A stretch of DNA of 64,000 nucleotides, taken from an uncultured Massilia sp. (GTDB taxonomy: Bacteria > Pseudomonadota > Gammaproteobacteria > Burkholderiales > Burkholderiaceae). This document shows, piece by piece, positions 45,351-53,410 of the stretch (position 1 is the stretch's first letter; each line of letters starts with the position of its first letter). The notes under the pieces are model-generated. The model saw only the letters and a list, made by a program, of their open reading frames with translations. It was not told where the DNA came from and searched no databases. The position numbers and the translations under genes are program-made. The stretch spans positions 1-64,000 of the forward strand of contig CAMLMV010000006.1 of NCBI GenBank assembly GCA_946481275.1, written 5' to 3'.

Positions 45351-46466
45351 ATGAGCAAGCTCTTTTCTCCGATCAAGCTCGGCCCGCTCGAGCTGGCCAA
45401 CCGGATCGCCATCGCGCCGATGTGCCAATACTCGGCCGAACAAGGCTATGCCACCGACTGGCACATGATCCACCTCGGCCACCTCGCGCTGTCCGGTGCC
45501 GGTCTGCTCATCATCGAAGCGACCGCCGTGACGGAGGAGGGGCGCATCACCTATGCCGACCTGGGCCTCTGGTCCGACGAGCACGCGGCCGCGCTGGAGC
45601 CCGTCGTCAATGCGATGCGCAGGTACGCACCCATCAAGATCGCGATCCAGCTCGCGCACGCGGGCCGCAAGGCGTCGAGCGAAGTGCCGTGGCACGGCGG
45701 CGCGAATCTTCCGGTGGGGGACTCCCGCGGCTGGCAGACCGTGGCGCCGTCCGCGATCCCGCATGCGGAAGGCGAGACCGTGCCGCTGGCGCTGGATGCG
45801 GCGGGCCTGCAGCGCGTGAAGGACGGTTTTGTTGCTGCCGCGCGCCGCGCCGATGCGCTGGGCCTGGACGCCATCGAACTGCACGGCGCCCACGGCTATC
45901 TGCTGCACCAGTTCCTGTCGCCGGTGTCGAACCAGCGGGACGATCGATACGGCGGCTCGCTCGAGAACCGCATGCGCTTTCCGCTCGACGTATTCCAGGC
46001 CGTGCGCGCGGCCGTGTCGCCCGAGATGGTGGTCGGCATGCGCATCTCGGCCAGCGACTGGGTCGACGGCGGCTGGGACCTGGAGCAGAGCCTCGTGCTG
46101 ACGCAGGAACTGGAACGGCTGGGCTGCCAGTTCATCCACGTGTCGAGCGGCGGGCTGTCGCCGCACCAGAAGATCCCCGTCGGCCCGGGTTACCAGATCG
46201 AGTTCGCCGCGCGCATCAAGGCGCAGACGTCCATGCCGGTCATCGGCGTGGGCCTGATCACGGAAGCGAAGCAGGCCGAGACCATCGTGCAGACGGGCCA
46301 GGCCGACCTGGTGGCGCTGGCGCGCGCGATGCTGTACGACCCGCGCTGGCCGTGGCATGCGGCGGCGGAGCTGGGGGCGACGGTCAGCGCGCCGCCGCAG
46401 TACTGGCGCTCGCAGCCGCACGAACACAAGCATTTGTTCGGCGATACGCACCTGGGCCAGCGCTGA
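45351..46466 (+). CDS. Old yellow enzyme, YqjM/XenA class
   Basis: A 371-residue FMN-dependent ene reductase. Typical marks are IAIAPMCQYSAEQGYATDWHMIHLGHLALSGAG near the start (the Cys of MCQYSA is typical of the thermophilic-like YqjM subgroup), the substrate-binding pair in LAHAGRK, and the FMN loop LDAIELHGAHGYLLHQFLSP. Such enzymes reduce activated C=C bonds of enals, quinones and nitro compounds with NADPH. A GGGGAG ribosome site precedes the ATG. No functional tie with the ast genes is evident. Confidence 0.9.
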   Translation: MSKLFSPIKLGPLELANRIAIAPMCQYSAEQGYATDWHMIHLGHLALSGAGLLIIEATAVTEEGRITYADLGLWSDEHAAALEPVVNAMRRYAPIKIAIQLAHAGRKASSEVPWHGGANLPVGDSRGWQTVAPSAIPHAEGETVPLALDAAGLQRVKDGFVAAARRADALGLDAIELHGAHGYLLHQFLSPVSNQRDDRYGGSLENRMRFPLDVFQAVRAAVSPEMVVGMRISASDWVDGGWDLEQSLVLTQELERLGCQFIHVSSGGLSPHQKIPVGPGYQIEFAARIKAQTSMPVIGVGLITEAKQAETIVQTGQADLVALARAMLYDPRWPWHAAAELGATVSAPPQYWRSQPHEHKHLFGDTHLGQR

Positions 46467-46591
46467 CGGTCATCGCTGGTTTTCCCCCGTTCGTTCCGCG
46501 TTTTGCGCCGTCCGTCGCACGCGGGCGGACGGCACCGGATGCCCTTGCTACAGTGGCATGGTCAATCACAATCATAACAAGGCCATCCACC

Positions 46592-47458
46592 ATGCGTACT
46601 CCGCTCGCCATCGCCATCACCTGCGCCATCCTCGGCGGCTGCGCCATCATCGTCGCGCCGGGCGCCGATGGCGATTACCAGGTCCGCACGCCGTTCTCCA
46701 GCGATTCCATCGAAGGCAATGGCGTGCACGCGCGCGACGAGCGCACGATCGCCACCGTGCCGGCGCTGGAGGTGAACGGCACGATCACGGTCGACGTGCG
46801 CGTGGGACCGGCGACCTCGCTGGTCGTGGAGGCGGACAGCAACCTGCTGCCATTCATCCGCACGGAGCTGCGCGGCGACCGCCTCGTCATCGAGAAGGAG
46901 CGTTCGTTCCGCACCAACAATCCCGTGCGCGTGACCTATACCGTGCCGCGGCTCACCAGCGTGCGCCACGACGGGTCCGGCCACCTGTCCGTGCAGGACC
47001 TGAACGGCGGACCGCTGGTGGTGGAAGGGCGGGGATCGGGATCCGTGCTGCTGACGGGACGCGTGTCCAGCCTGGACGTGACGCAGAACGGCTCGGGCAG
47101 CATCGACGCGACGACCTTGCAGAGCGGCGGCGGCAACCTGTCCCTGAACGGTTCCGGACGCGTGGTCGCGGGCCGCATGCAGGGCGACCGCGTGGCGGCG
47201 AACCTGAACGGCTCGGGCCAGCTGCGCGTGACGGGCGCCGTGCGCAGCCTGGCCGCGCGCTCCAACGGCTCCGGTCACCTGGACCTGGCGGACCTCGTCA
47301 GCGAGCAGGCGGACCTGTCGTCGACGGGGTCGGGCGGCATGACGGCGAACGTGCGGCAGTCGCTCGTCGCGCAGAGCGGCGGCTCCGGCGGCATCCGCGT
47401 GTACGGCAATCCGTCGCAGCGGACCGTGAGCGGGAAGCTCGTCCAGGTCGTGAACTGA
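46592..47458 (+). CDS. GIN domain lipoprotein (DUF2807)
   Basis: A 288-residue probable lipoprotein. The lipobox LGGC lies at residues 15-18 after a short hydrophobic start. The body is a right-handed parallel beta-structure of the GIN (head-GIN/DUF2807) type: repeated Gly-Ser turns such as HDGSGHLSVQ, GRGSGSVLL, QNGSGSIDA, LNGSGRVVA, LNGSGQLRV and SNGSGHLDL occur about every 20 residues. Function of the domain is unknown; these proteins sit in the envelope. It faces hmp, with a terminator between them. Confidence 0.83.
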   Translation: MRTPLAIAITCAILGGCAIIVAPGADGDYQVRTPFSSDSIEGNGVHARDERTIATVPALEVNGTITVDVRVGPATSLVVEADSNLLPFIRTELRGDRLVIEKERSFRTNNPVRVTYTVPRLTSVRHDGSGHLSVQDLNGGPLVVEGRGSGSVLLTGRVSSLDVTQNGSGSIDATTLQSGGGNLSLNGSGRVVAGRMQGDRVAANLNGSGQLRVTGAVRSLAARSNGSGHLDLADLVSEQADLSSTGSGGMTANVRQSLVAQSGGSGGIRVYGNPSQRTVSGKLVQVVN

Positions 47459-47484
47459 AAAACGCCGGCGCGCAGGCCGGCGTT
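47458..47484 (-). terminator. Terminator of hmp
   Basis: AACGCCGGC and GCCGGCGTT form a 9-bp stem around a GCGCAG/CTGCGC loop, followed on the minus strand by TTTTT. It fills the 31 bases between the convergent lipoprotein and hmp genes. Confidence 0.8.
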
Positions 47485-47489
47485 GTCGA

Positions 47490-48695
47490 TTACAGCAGGT
47501 GGTCGAGCAGCTCCGGCCCGAACACTTCGCGGTGCAGGCGGCCGGCCGGCACGCCCGCGTTCAGGAGACCCAGCCACTGCACCTGCATGAACTTGTGCGG
47601 ACCGCACAGGTACACCTCGGCCTCTTCAACCGGCCATGCCGGCAGCTTCGCCACGTCCATGCGGCCTTCGATCACGCCGGCGCGATTTTTCTCATCCTTC
47701 TGTGCATCTTCGTGGAAGGACACCACCGACAGGTTGGGCATCGCGGCCCGCAGCGCGTCGACTTCCGCGCGCAGCGCGTGGTGGCCCGCGTCGCGTGCGG
47801 CGTGCGCGAAGATCACGCGGCGCTGCGGATTCACCTGTGCCACGCGCTTCAGGCTTGATACCATCGGCGTGATGCCGACGCCGGCCGACAGCAGCACGAG
47901 CGGCGCGTCGCCTTCCGTCTCCGGCAGGAACTCGCCGAACGGGTGCGACACCTGCAGCGTGGCGCCGACCTTCACGTTGGCGTGCAGCCAGTTCGACACT
48001 TCACCGGCCGGCGTATCGTCCACGCCGTCTTCGCGCTTCACCGAGATGCGCAGGTTTTCGCCATTCGGCGCGTCCGACAGGCTGTACTGGCGCAGCTGGT
48101 GACGGCCGCCCGGCAGGTCGACGGCGACACTGACGTACTGGCCCGGCTTGAACGCGGGGACCGGCTTGCCGTCGGCGGGGACGAAGCGGATCGACAGCAC
48201 GTTGACGGATTCCGTCCTGACTTCCACGACGCGCATTGGACGGGTCTCGCCCGGCTGGATGCCGGCCGTGCTGTACAGGTTCGCTTCCGCTTCGATCAGG
48301 AGCTTGGCGAGCGAGTTGTAGGCTTCCTTCCACGCGTCCAGCAGCGGTTCCGTGGCGGCGTCGCCCAGCGTGGCGGCGATCGATTCCAGCAGGTGCTTGC
48401 CGACGATCGGGTAGTGCTCGGCGCGGATGCCGACCGACACGTGCTTGTGCACGATGCGCTCGACGACGGGACCCAGCGCGCCCGGATTGCCGATGTTGGC
48501 CGCGTACGCGAACACCGCCGATGCCAGCGACTGCTGCTGCGCCCCACTGGCCTGGTTCCCCATGTTGAAGATGCGGGTCAGTTCAGGATGCGCGCCCAGC
48601 ATGTTCGTGTAGAACAGCCTGGTGATCGTCAGGCCGTGCTGGCGCAGGACGGGGACGCTGGCATCGATGTAGGGGCGGGAAGCTTCCGAAATCAT
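47490..48695 (-). CDS. hmp: Flavohemoprotein, nitric oxide dioxygenase
   Basis: A 401-residue globin-reductase fusion that oxidises NO to nitrate. The globin part (about residues 1-140) has the distal Tyr in TRLFYTNML, FNMGNQASGAQQQSLA and the proximal His in IVHKHVSVGI. The reductase part carries the FAD motif LRQYSLSDAP and the NAD-binding LVLLSAGVGITPMVSSL and EVYLCGPHKFMQ. A 25-bp NsrR-like palindrome begins 13 bases upstream of the ATG, and the adjacent upstream gene encodes an NsrR-type repressor, so NO-induced expression is expected. Confidence 0.95.
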   Translation of the reverse strand: MISEASRPYIDASVPVLRQHGLTITRLFYTNMLGAHPELTRIFNMGNQASGAQQQSLASAVFAYAANIGNPGALGPVVERIVHKHVSVGIRAEHYPIVGKHLLESIAATLGDAATEPLLDAWKEAYNSLAKLLIEAEANLYSTAGIQPGETRPMRVVEVRTESVNVLSIRFVPADGKPVPAFKPGQYVSVAVDLPGGRHQLRQYSLSDAPNGENLRISVKREDGVDDTPAGEVSNWLHANVKVGATLQVSHPFGEFLPETEGDAPLVLLSAGVGITPMVSSLKRVAQVNPQRRVIFAHAARDAGHHALRAEVDALRAAMPNLSVVSFHEDAQKDEKNRAGVIEGRMDVAKLPAWPVEEAEVYLCGPHKFMQVQWLGLLNAGVPAGRLHREVFGPELLDHLL

Positions 48696-48707
48696 GGTGG
48701 TTCCTTT

Positions 48708-48732
48708 AATTATGCATTTAAAATGCAGATTT
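48708..48732. promoter_or_regulatory. NsrR-type operator before hmp
   Basis: AATTATGCATT, three bases, AATGCAGATTT: an imperfect 11-3-11 palindrome that fits the known NsrR site core ATGCATTT-N-AAATGCAT. Its right half is the exact inverse of the left half of the operator at 49333. Confidence 0.8.
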
Positions 48733-48739
48733 AAGATTC

Positions 48740-48766
48740 AAAAAAAGGCCCGCATAGCGGGCTTGC
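48740..48766 (-). terminator. Terminator of nsrR
   Basis: On the minus strand GCCCGC and GCGGGC pair around TAT and are followed by CTTTTTTT. It is directly between nsrR and the hmp operator, so the two genes are transcribed separately. Confidence 0.85.
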
Positions 48767-48780
48767 CATCAATACTGAAG

Positions 48781-49278
48781 TTAATCCTCACTCACCGGCT
48801 CGGGCAGGACCACGGCGGATTTCGTCGCCGCGCCATCCCAGAACATGCGGTGCATGCGCACGACCTGTTCGCCCGTGTTGCCGGCGGTGGCGTGGGCCAG
48901 TGTATAGCGGTCCATCGCCTCGTAGAACGCCCGCATGCCGGCGCGCAGCATGCCGCGCAGCTGGCAATCCATCTTCAGCGCGCAGTCCGTGCCTTCGCAG
49001 TCGACCAGCTCGTCTTCTTCGCCTTCCAGCTTGCGCAGCACCTGGCCGATCGTGAGCGTGGCGGGATCGGCGGCGAGGCGCAGGCCGCCGTTGCGTCCGC
49101 GTGTCGCCTGCACCCAGCCCAGCTTGGCCAGTTGCCCGACCACTTTGACGAGGTGGTTCAGCGGGATGTCGAATTGCTTGCCGATCTCGGCCACCGTCAC
49201 CGGATGCGGACGTTCTCCCGCCCGTTCCAGATAGATCAGGACACGCAGGCCAATATCGGAGAATCGGGTGAGTCGCAT
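48781..49278 (-). CDS. nsrR: Rrf2 family NO-sensing repressor NsrR
   Basis: A 165-residue Rrf2 regulator. The winged helix includes VTVAEIGKQFDIPLNHLVKVVGQLAKLGWVQATRGRNGGL. Three cysteines in DCEGTDCALKMDC match the [Fe-S] cluster ligands of NsrR, whose nitrosylation releases DNA. The C-terminus is somewhat longer than in E. coli. Its target is almost certainly hmp just downstream, and a second operator lies 55 bases upstream of its own start, which implies autoregulation or control of the divergent permease. Confidence 0.9.
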   Translation of the reverse strand: MRLTRFSDIGLRVLIYLERAGERPHPVTVAEIGKQFDIPLNHLVKVVGQLAKLGWVQATRGRNGGLRLAADPATLTIGQVLRKLEGEEDELVDCEGTDCALKMDCQLRGMLRAGMRAFYEAMDRYTLAHATAGNTGEQVVRMHRMFWDGAATKSAVVLPEPVSED

Positions 49279-49332
49279 CGGATAAGCTCAGTGGTTACGA
49301 GCGTATTCTAACTCCATGGGCGTATTCTACCT

Positions 49333-49357
49333 AAATCTGCATTAAAAATGCATATTT
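49333..49357. promoter_or_regulatory. NsrR-type operator between nsrR and the permease gene
   Basis: AAATCTGCATT, AAA, AATGCATATTT: a 25-bp palindrome with one mismatched pair, same 11-3-11 layout as the hmp operator. It is 55 bases from the nsrR start and 107 from the permease start. Confidence 0.75.
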
Positions 49358-49463
49358 AACGGAAGTATTTTTTTCCCGCAGTGAAAGCAGTGCCGGGAAC
49401 TGGCCCTATAATCGCGGACTTTGGACAAGACAACAGCGCTACCCGCGCCAAGAGGACGACGAC

Positions 49464-50951
49464 GTGAACCAGACACTGGGCCAAAAGCTCTTTCGTACCA
49501 AGACGTCCGAGCACAAGCTCGATGACGGCCATGCCCACGCCCTGGGCCGCTCGCTGGGCCTGTTTCCCCTGACGATGATCGGCGTCGGCGCCACCATCGG
49601 CACCGGTATCTTCTTCACGATGGTGGAAGCCGTGCCGAAGGCCGGTCCGGCCGTCGTGCTGTCGTTCCTGATGGCCGCCATCACCGCGGGCCTCACCGCG
49701 CTGTGCTACGCCGAACTGGCCAACCGCGTGCCGGCCGCCGGTTCCTCGTATTCGTTCGCCTACGCCACCGTCGGCGAGTTCGCCGCCTTCATCGTCGCGG
49801 CCTGCCTGCTGCTGGAGTATGGCCTGGCCGCCAGCGCGACGGCCATCGGCTGGTCGGATTACCTGAATAACTTCCTGCAGAACGCACTGGGCTGGCAGAT
49901 CCCCGACGCGCTGCGTTCGCCCCTGGTCGTCGCGGGCAAGAACGGCGGCGTCGAATTCCACACGGGGCATATCAACCTGCCGCCGATCCTGCTCGTCGTG
50001 CTGTGCTGCGTCCTGCTGATCCGCGGCACGAAGGAATCGGCGACGACGAACGCCATCATGGTGCTGATCAAGCTGGCGATCCTCGTGTTCTTTTCCGCGA
50101 TCGCGCTGTCCGGCTTCGACATCAACAACTTCCACCCGTTCGTCTGGCCGGCGGACGGCAAGGGCGTCGGCGGCCTGGCCGGCGTGACGGCGGCCGCGGG
50201 CACCGTGTTCTTTTCGTTCATCGGCCTGGACACCATCGCCACGGCCGGCGAAGAGGTCAAGGACCCGACGCGCGACGTCCCGGTCGGCATCCTGGCCGCC
50301 CTCGGCATCGTCACGGTGTTCTACATGCTGGTCGCGATCGCGGCCCTCGGCGCCCAGCCGGCGTCGATGTTCGCGGGCCAGGAAGCGGGCCTCGCCGTGA
50401 TCCTGCAGAACGTGACCGGTAAAGCGTGGCCGGCGCTCGTGCTGTCGGCCGGCGCCGTCATCTCCGTGTTCTCCGTGACGCTGGTGACGATCTACGGCCA
50501 GACGCGCATCCTGTACGCCATCGCCAAGGACGGCCTCGTGCCGAACGCCTTCCGCAAAGTCAATCCACGCACGCAGTCGCCGGTGACGAACACGCTGATC
50601 GTCAGCATCGCCGTGGGCGCCGTGGCGGGCCTCGTCGACTCCACCTTCCTGTGGGACATGGTGAGCATGGGCACGCTGGTCGCGTTCATGGTCGTGTCGA
50701 TCGCCGTGCCGGTCATCCGCCGCAAGCAGGGCGACACGGGCCGCAAGGGCTTTCGCGTGCCGTTCGGGCCTTACCTCGTGCCGGGGCTGTCGATCCTCGC
50801 GTGCCTGTATCTCGTCGGTGGGTTGTCCAGCACGACTTATACCGTGTTCACCATCTGGATGGCCGTCGCCGTTCTCACGTACTTCGGTTACGGGATGCGC
50901 AACAGCCGGTTGAACAAGGTAGACGTTCAACACACGGAATTGACGCACTAA
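49464..50951 (+). CDS. APC superfamily amino acid permease (cationic amino acid type)
   Basis: A 495-residue carrier with about 12 membrane helices. Helix 1 carries the substrate turn LTMIGVGATIGTGIFFTM, followed by GPAVVLSFLMAAITAGLTALCYAELANRVPAAGSSYSFAY and FFSFIGLDTIATAGEEVKDPTRDVP, both typical of the CAT/YfnA subgroup. The start is a GTG at 49464 with AGAGGA upstream. Arginine or another cationic amino acid is a possible substrate given the subgroup and the nearby ast genes, but this is not certain. Confidence 0.87.
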   Translation: MNQTLGQKLFRTKTSEHKLDDGHAHALGRSLGLFPLTMIGVGATIGTGIFFTMVEAVPKAGPAVVLSFLMAAITAGLTALCYAELANRVPAAGSSYSFAYATVGEFAAFIVAACLLLEYGLAASATAIGWSDYLNNFLQNALGWQIPDALRSPLVVAGKNGGVEFHTGHINLPPILLVVLCCVLLIRGTKESATTNAIMVLIKLAILVFFSAIALSGFDINNFHPFVWPADGKGVGGLAGVTAAAGTVFFSFIGLDTIATAGEEVKDPTRDVPVGILAALGIVTVFYMLVAIAALGAQPASMFAGQEAGLAVILQNVTGKAWPALVLSAGAVISVFSVTLVTIYGQTRILYAIAKDGLVPNAFRKVNPRTQSPVTNTLIVSIAVGAVAGLVDSTFLWDMVSMGTLVAFMVVSIAVPVIRRKQGDTGRKGFRVPFGPYLVPGLSILACLYLVGGLSSTTYTVFTIWMAVAVLTYFGYGMRNSRLNKVDVQHTELTH

Positions 50952-50965
50952 AGCGTGGATTAAAC

Positions 50966-51006
50966 GTAGGGTGGGCACCCTGTGCTAAACAGGGAGCCCA
51001 CCCTAC
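50966..51006. repeat. Imperfect palindrome between the permease and hydrolase genes
   Basis: GTAGGGTGGGC and GCCCACCCTAC are exact inverses and enclose ACCCTGT-GCTAA-ACAGGGA, which also pairs. The right arm overlaps the stop codon of the convergent hydrolase gene. It could fold as a strong hairpin in either transcript, without a T-tract, and resembles a dispersed palindromic repeat. Confidence 0.6.
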
Positions 51007-52085
51007 TTCGCGAGCGGGCGCACGTACGTCAGCAGGCTGACCAGCGTCTTCCCCGGTTCCTCCCACGGCACCATGTGCGCCGACCGCTCGAACCACACGG
51101 CCTGCTTCGACGGCGCCTTCACCTGCTTGAGCCACGCCTCGGTCGGCGCCGTCGGCGTCGTGTAATCGTGCCGCCCCAGGAACATCACCACCGGGATCGG
51201 GAAACTTTTCACGTTCGAAAAATCCACCTGCAGGTACTCCGGCAGGATGCGCCCCAGCGTGAGCAGGCTGCCCTGGTCGATGTCCTTCACCTGCTTCGCA
51301 TCGTATTCCGGTGACAGGCGCGGGCCGTCGAAGTAGTAGGCCGACTCGCTGCGGTACGCGCTCAGGCCCCCGTAGTACTGCGGCCACTTGCGCGCGACGA
51401 TGATGCGTTCGCGCGTGATCGGCTGGTTGCCGGGGTAGGGCGCGATCGACTGCAGGTCGCGCAGCGCCTCGTCGTTCTTGTGCTGTTTCGCCTGTTCCAG
51501 CGCGTAGTCGAAGCTGATGCGTTCGTTCTCGCGCACGCTGATCACCTGGCCGATGCCGACGTAGGCGTAGAACAGGTCCGGACGCTTCAGCGCCGCCTTC
51601 ATGCCCACGATGGTGCCCCAGCTGTGGCCCATCAGGATCAGCTTCTTCTTGCCGTAGCGCCGGCGCAGGTGCTCCGCGACTTCGATGGCGTCGTCGACGT
51701 AGCGGTCGATGTGGATGGTGTCCGCGACCTCGCCTGGCGCCGTCTCGCCGTACGTCTTGCCGGCGCCGCGCTGGTCCCAGTTCGCGATGGTGAAGTATTC
51801 CTCGAGCGGGCGCTCGAACTGCCACAGGGTCGGCGTGACGGGCGATGCGGGACCGCCGTGCACGAACAGGATCATCGGGTTGTCGCGCTCCTGGCCGCGT
51901 ACGGTGAGCCACTGGTCGATGCCGCCGATGCGCGTCTTGTACGACTCCTGCACGCCGTGCGGCGCGACGATCTTGCCGAGGTCCGCGATGATGGCGCGGG
52001 CCTTGTTCCAGGCATCTTCCTGCGCGTGCACGTCCGCACAGGCGATGCCGAGCAGGGCCCAGCACCCGATCCAGATCCGTTTCAT
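51003..52085 (-). CDS. Secreted alpha/beta hydrolase, prolyl aminopeptidase-like
   Basis: A 360-residue hydrolase with a signal peptide (MKRIWIGCWALLGIACADVHA). The oxyanion block is ILFVHGGPASP, the WDQRGAGKT motif is typical of the proline iminopeptidase group, the nucleophile elbow is LMGHSWGTIVG, and the acid and His lie in FLGRHDYTTPT and ERSAHMVPWEEP. Members cleave N-terminal proline or act as esterases; the true substrate is open. Two short cap-domain segments differ from cytoplasmic PIP enzymes, and the signal peptide places it in the periplasm. Confidence 0.85.
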   Translation of the reverse strand: MKRIWIGCWALLGIACADVHAQEDAWNKARAIIADLGKIVAPHGVQESYKTRIGGIDQWLTVRGQERDNPMILFVHGGPASPVTPTLWQFERPLEEYFTIANWDQRGAGKTYGETAPGEVADTIHIDRYVDDAIEVAEHLRRRYGKKKLILMGHSWGTIVGMKAALKRPDLFYAYVGIGQVISVRENERISFDYALEQAKQHKNDEALRDLQSIAPYPGNQPITRERIIVARKWPQYYGGLSAYRSESAYYFDGPRLSPEYDAKQVKDIDQGSLLTLGRILPEYLQVDFSNVKSFPIPVVMFLGRHDYTTPTAPTEAWLKQVKAPSKQAVWFERSAHMVPWEEPGKTLVSLLTYVRPLAK

Positions 52086-52168
52086 TGCCGCTCCTTGTTA
52101 TCGAGACCCGGCCAGTGTAGCGCGCATGAGATACACTTGCTCGACTGCCAACACACTCGAGACACCGC

Positions 52169-53410
52169 ATGAACAACCACAGCCTCCAGCCGTCGATCAG
52201 CAACGACATCCTCCCGCCCCACGTGGACCATCTCAGCGCCATCCTGCCGGACGATCCCCTGCTGATGATGGGCGCCGGTCCGGTGCCGATCCCCAGTGCA
52301 GTCGCCCGCGCGAATTCGCTGGTCATCAACCACCTGGGCGAGACCATGGCGAAGATCATCACCCAGGTGAAGGACATGGCGCGCTACGTCTTCCAGACCC
52401 GCTCCAACTGGGTGCTGGGCGTGGCCGGTCCCGGTTCGGCCGCGATGGAAATGGCGATCTGCAATCTGGTGTGGCCCGGCACGCGCGTGCTCTCGATCTG
52501 CAATGGCTTCTTCAGCGGCCGGATGGCGGAAATGAGCCGCCGCGCGGGGGCGGACGTCGTCACCATGAACGAGATCTTCCCGCACTCGATGTCGCTGGAC
52601 AGGCTGGAAGCGCTGCTGGACGAACACCGGCCGCACTGCCTGACGCTCGTCCAGGGCGAAACGTCCAACACCACGTTCAACAGCGACGTGAAGAACATCG
52701 CGCGGCTGGCGAAGGCGCGCGGCTGCCTCGTCATCGTCGATGCCGTCTGCACGCTCAGCACGACGCCGTTCGAGATGGACGACTGGCAGGTGGATGCCGT
52801 GATCACGGGCGGCCAGAAAGGGCTGTCGTCAATCCCCGGCGTCTCGCTGCTCGCGTTCTCCGACGCCGCGTGGAGCCGCATCCGCGAACGGCCCACGCCC
52901 AATACGCACTGGTGCCTGGACGCCCTGCTGGCGGAGAATTTCTGGCACAAGGCGTCGTACCACTACACGGCGCCCGTCTCGGGCGTGCTGGCGCTGCACG
53001 AAGCCCTGCGCCTCGTGTGCGAGGAAACGCTTCCGGTGAGGTTTGCGCGCCACCTGCGCTGCTCGACCGCGCTGCAGGACAGCATCGAGGCGATGGGCCT
53101 GTCCCTGTTCGCGCCCGCGGAATCGCGGCTCAATTCGGTGGTCGGGATCAACCTGCCGGAGGGCCTTACCAACCAGGCCGTGTGCGCCACGATCTCGAGC
53201 CGCTACCAGGTCGAGATCTCGGGCTCCTTCGGGCTGCCGATCGTCAGGATCGGGCAGATGGGCGAACAGTGCCGCGCGCACCATCTGTTCCGCACCGTGC
53301 ACGCGCTGGGCAGCACGATGCGCGACCTGGGCGCGACCGTGGACCTGCCGGCCGGCATGGCGGAACTCGAGAACTCCCTGCAGCGGTCCAAGGTCAGCGC
53401 GACCGACTGA
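52169..53410 (+). CDS. Class V PLP aminotransferase (alanine-glyoxylate/serine-pyruvate type)
   Basis: A 413-residue fold-type I enzyme. The PLP Lys lies in VDAVITGGQKGLSSIPGVSLL, and the cofactor Asp in CLVIVDAVCTLSTTPFEMD; MGAGPVPIPSAV near the start and SAAMEMAICNLVWPG match the AGT/SPT branch. A substrate such as alanine-glyoxylate, serine-pyruvate or aminoethylphosphonate is plausible; the sequence does not decide. The last 17 bases overlap the 3' end of the convergent S46 peptidase gene. Confidence 0.82.
   Translation: MNNHSLQPSISNDILPPHVDHLSAILPDDPLLMMGAGPVPIPSAVARANSLVINHLGETMAKIITQVKDMARYVFQTRSNWVLGVAGPGSAAMEMAICNLVWPGTRVLSICNGFFSGRMAEMSRRAGADVVTMNEIFPHSMSLDRLEALLDEHRPHCLTLVQGETSNTTFNSDVKNIARLAKARGCLVIVDAVCTLSTTPFEMDDWQVDAVITGGQKGLSSIPGVSLLAFSDAAWSRIRERPTPNTHWCLDALLAENFWHKASYHYTAPVSGVLALHEALRLVCEETLPVRFARHLRCSTALQDSIEAMGLSLFAPAESRLNSVVGINLPEGLTNQAVCATISSRYQVEISGSFGLPIVRIGQMGEQCRAHHLFRTVHALGSTMRDLGATVDLPAGMAELENSLQRSKVSATD

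Noticed and set aside
45341..47458. A long frame that would fuse the old yellow enzyme region to the GIN lipoprotein
   Set aside because: Only the portion from 46592 resembles a protein; it starts with an ATG and lipobox. The upstream part is a shifted reading of the old yellow enzyme gene.
53394..53410. A sequencing error causing the convergent overlap
   Set aside because: Both proteins end with plausible family-like C-termini in their present frames, so an error is not needed to explain the 17-base overlap.
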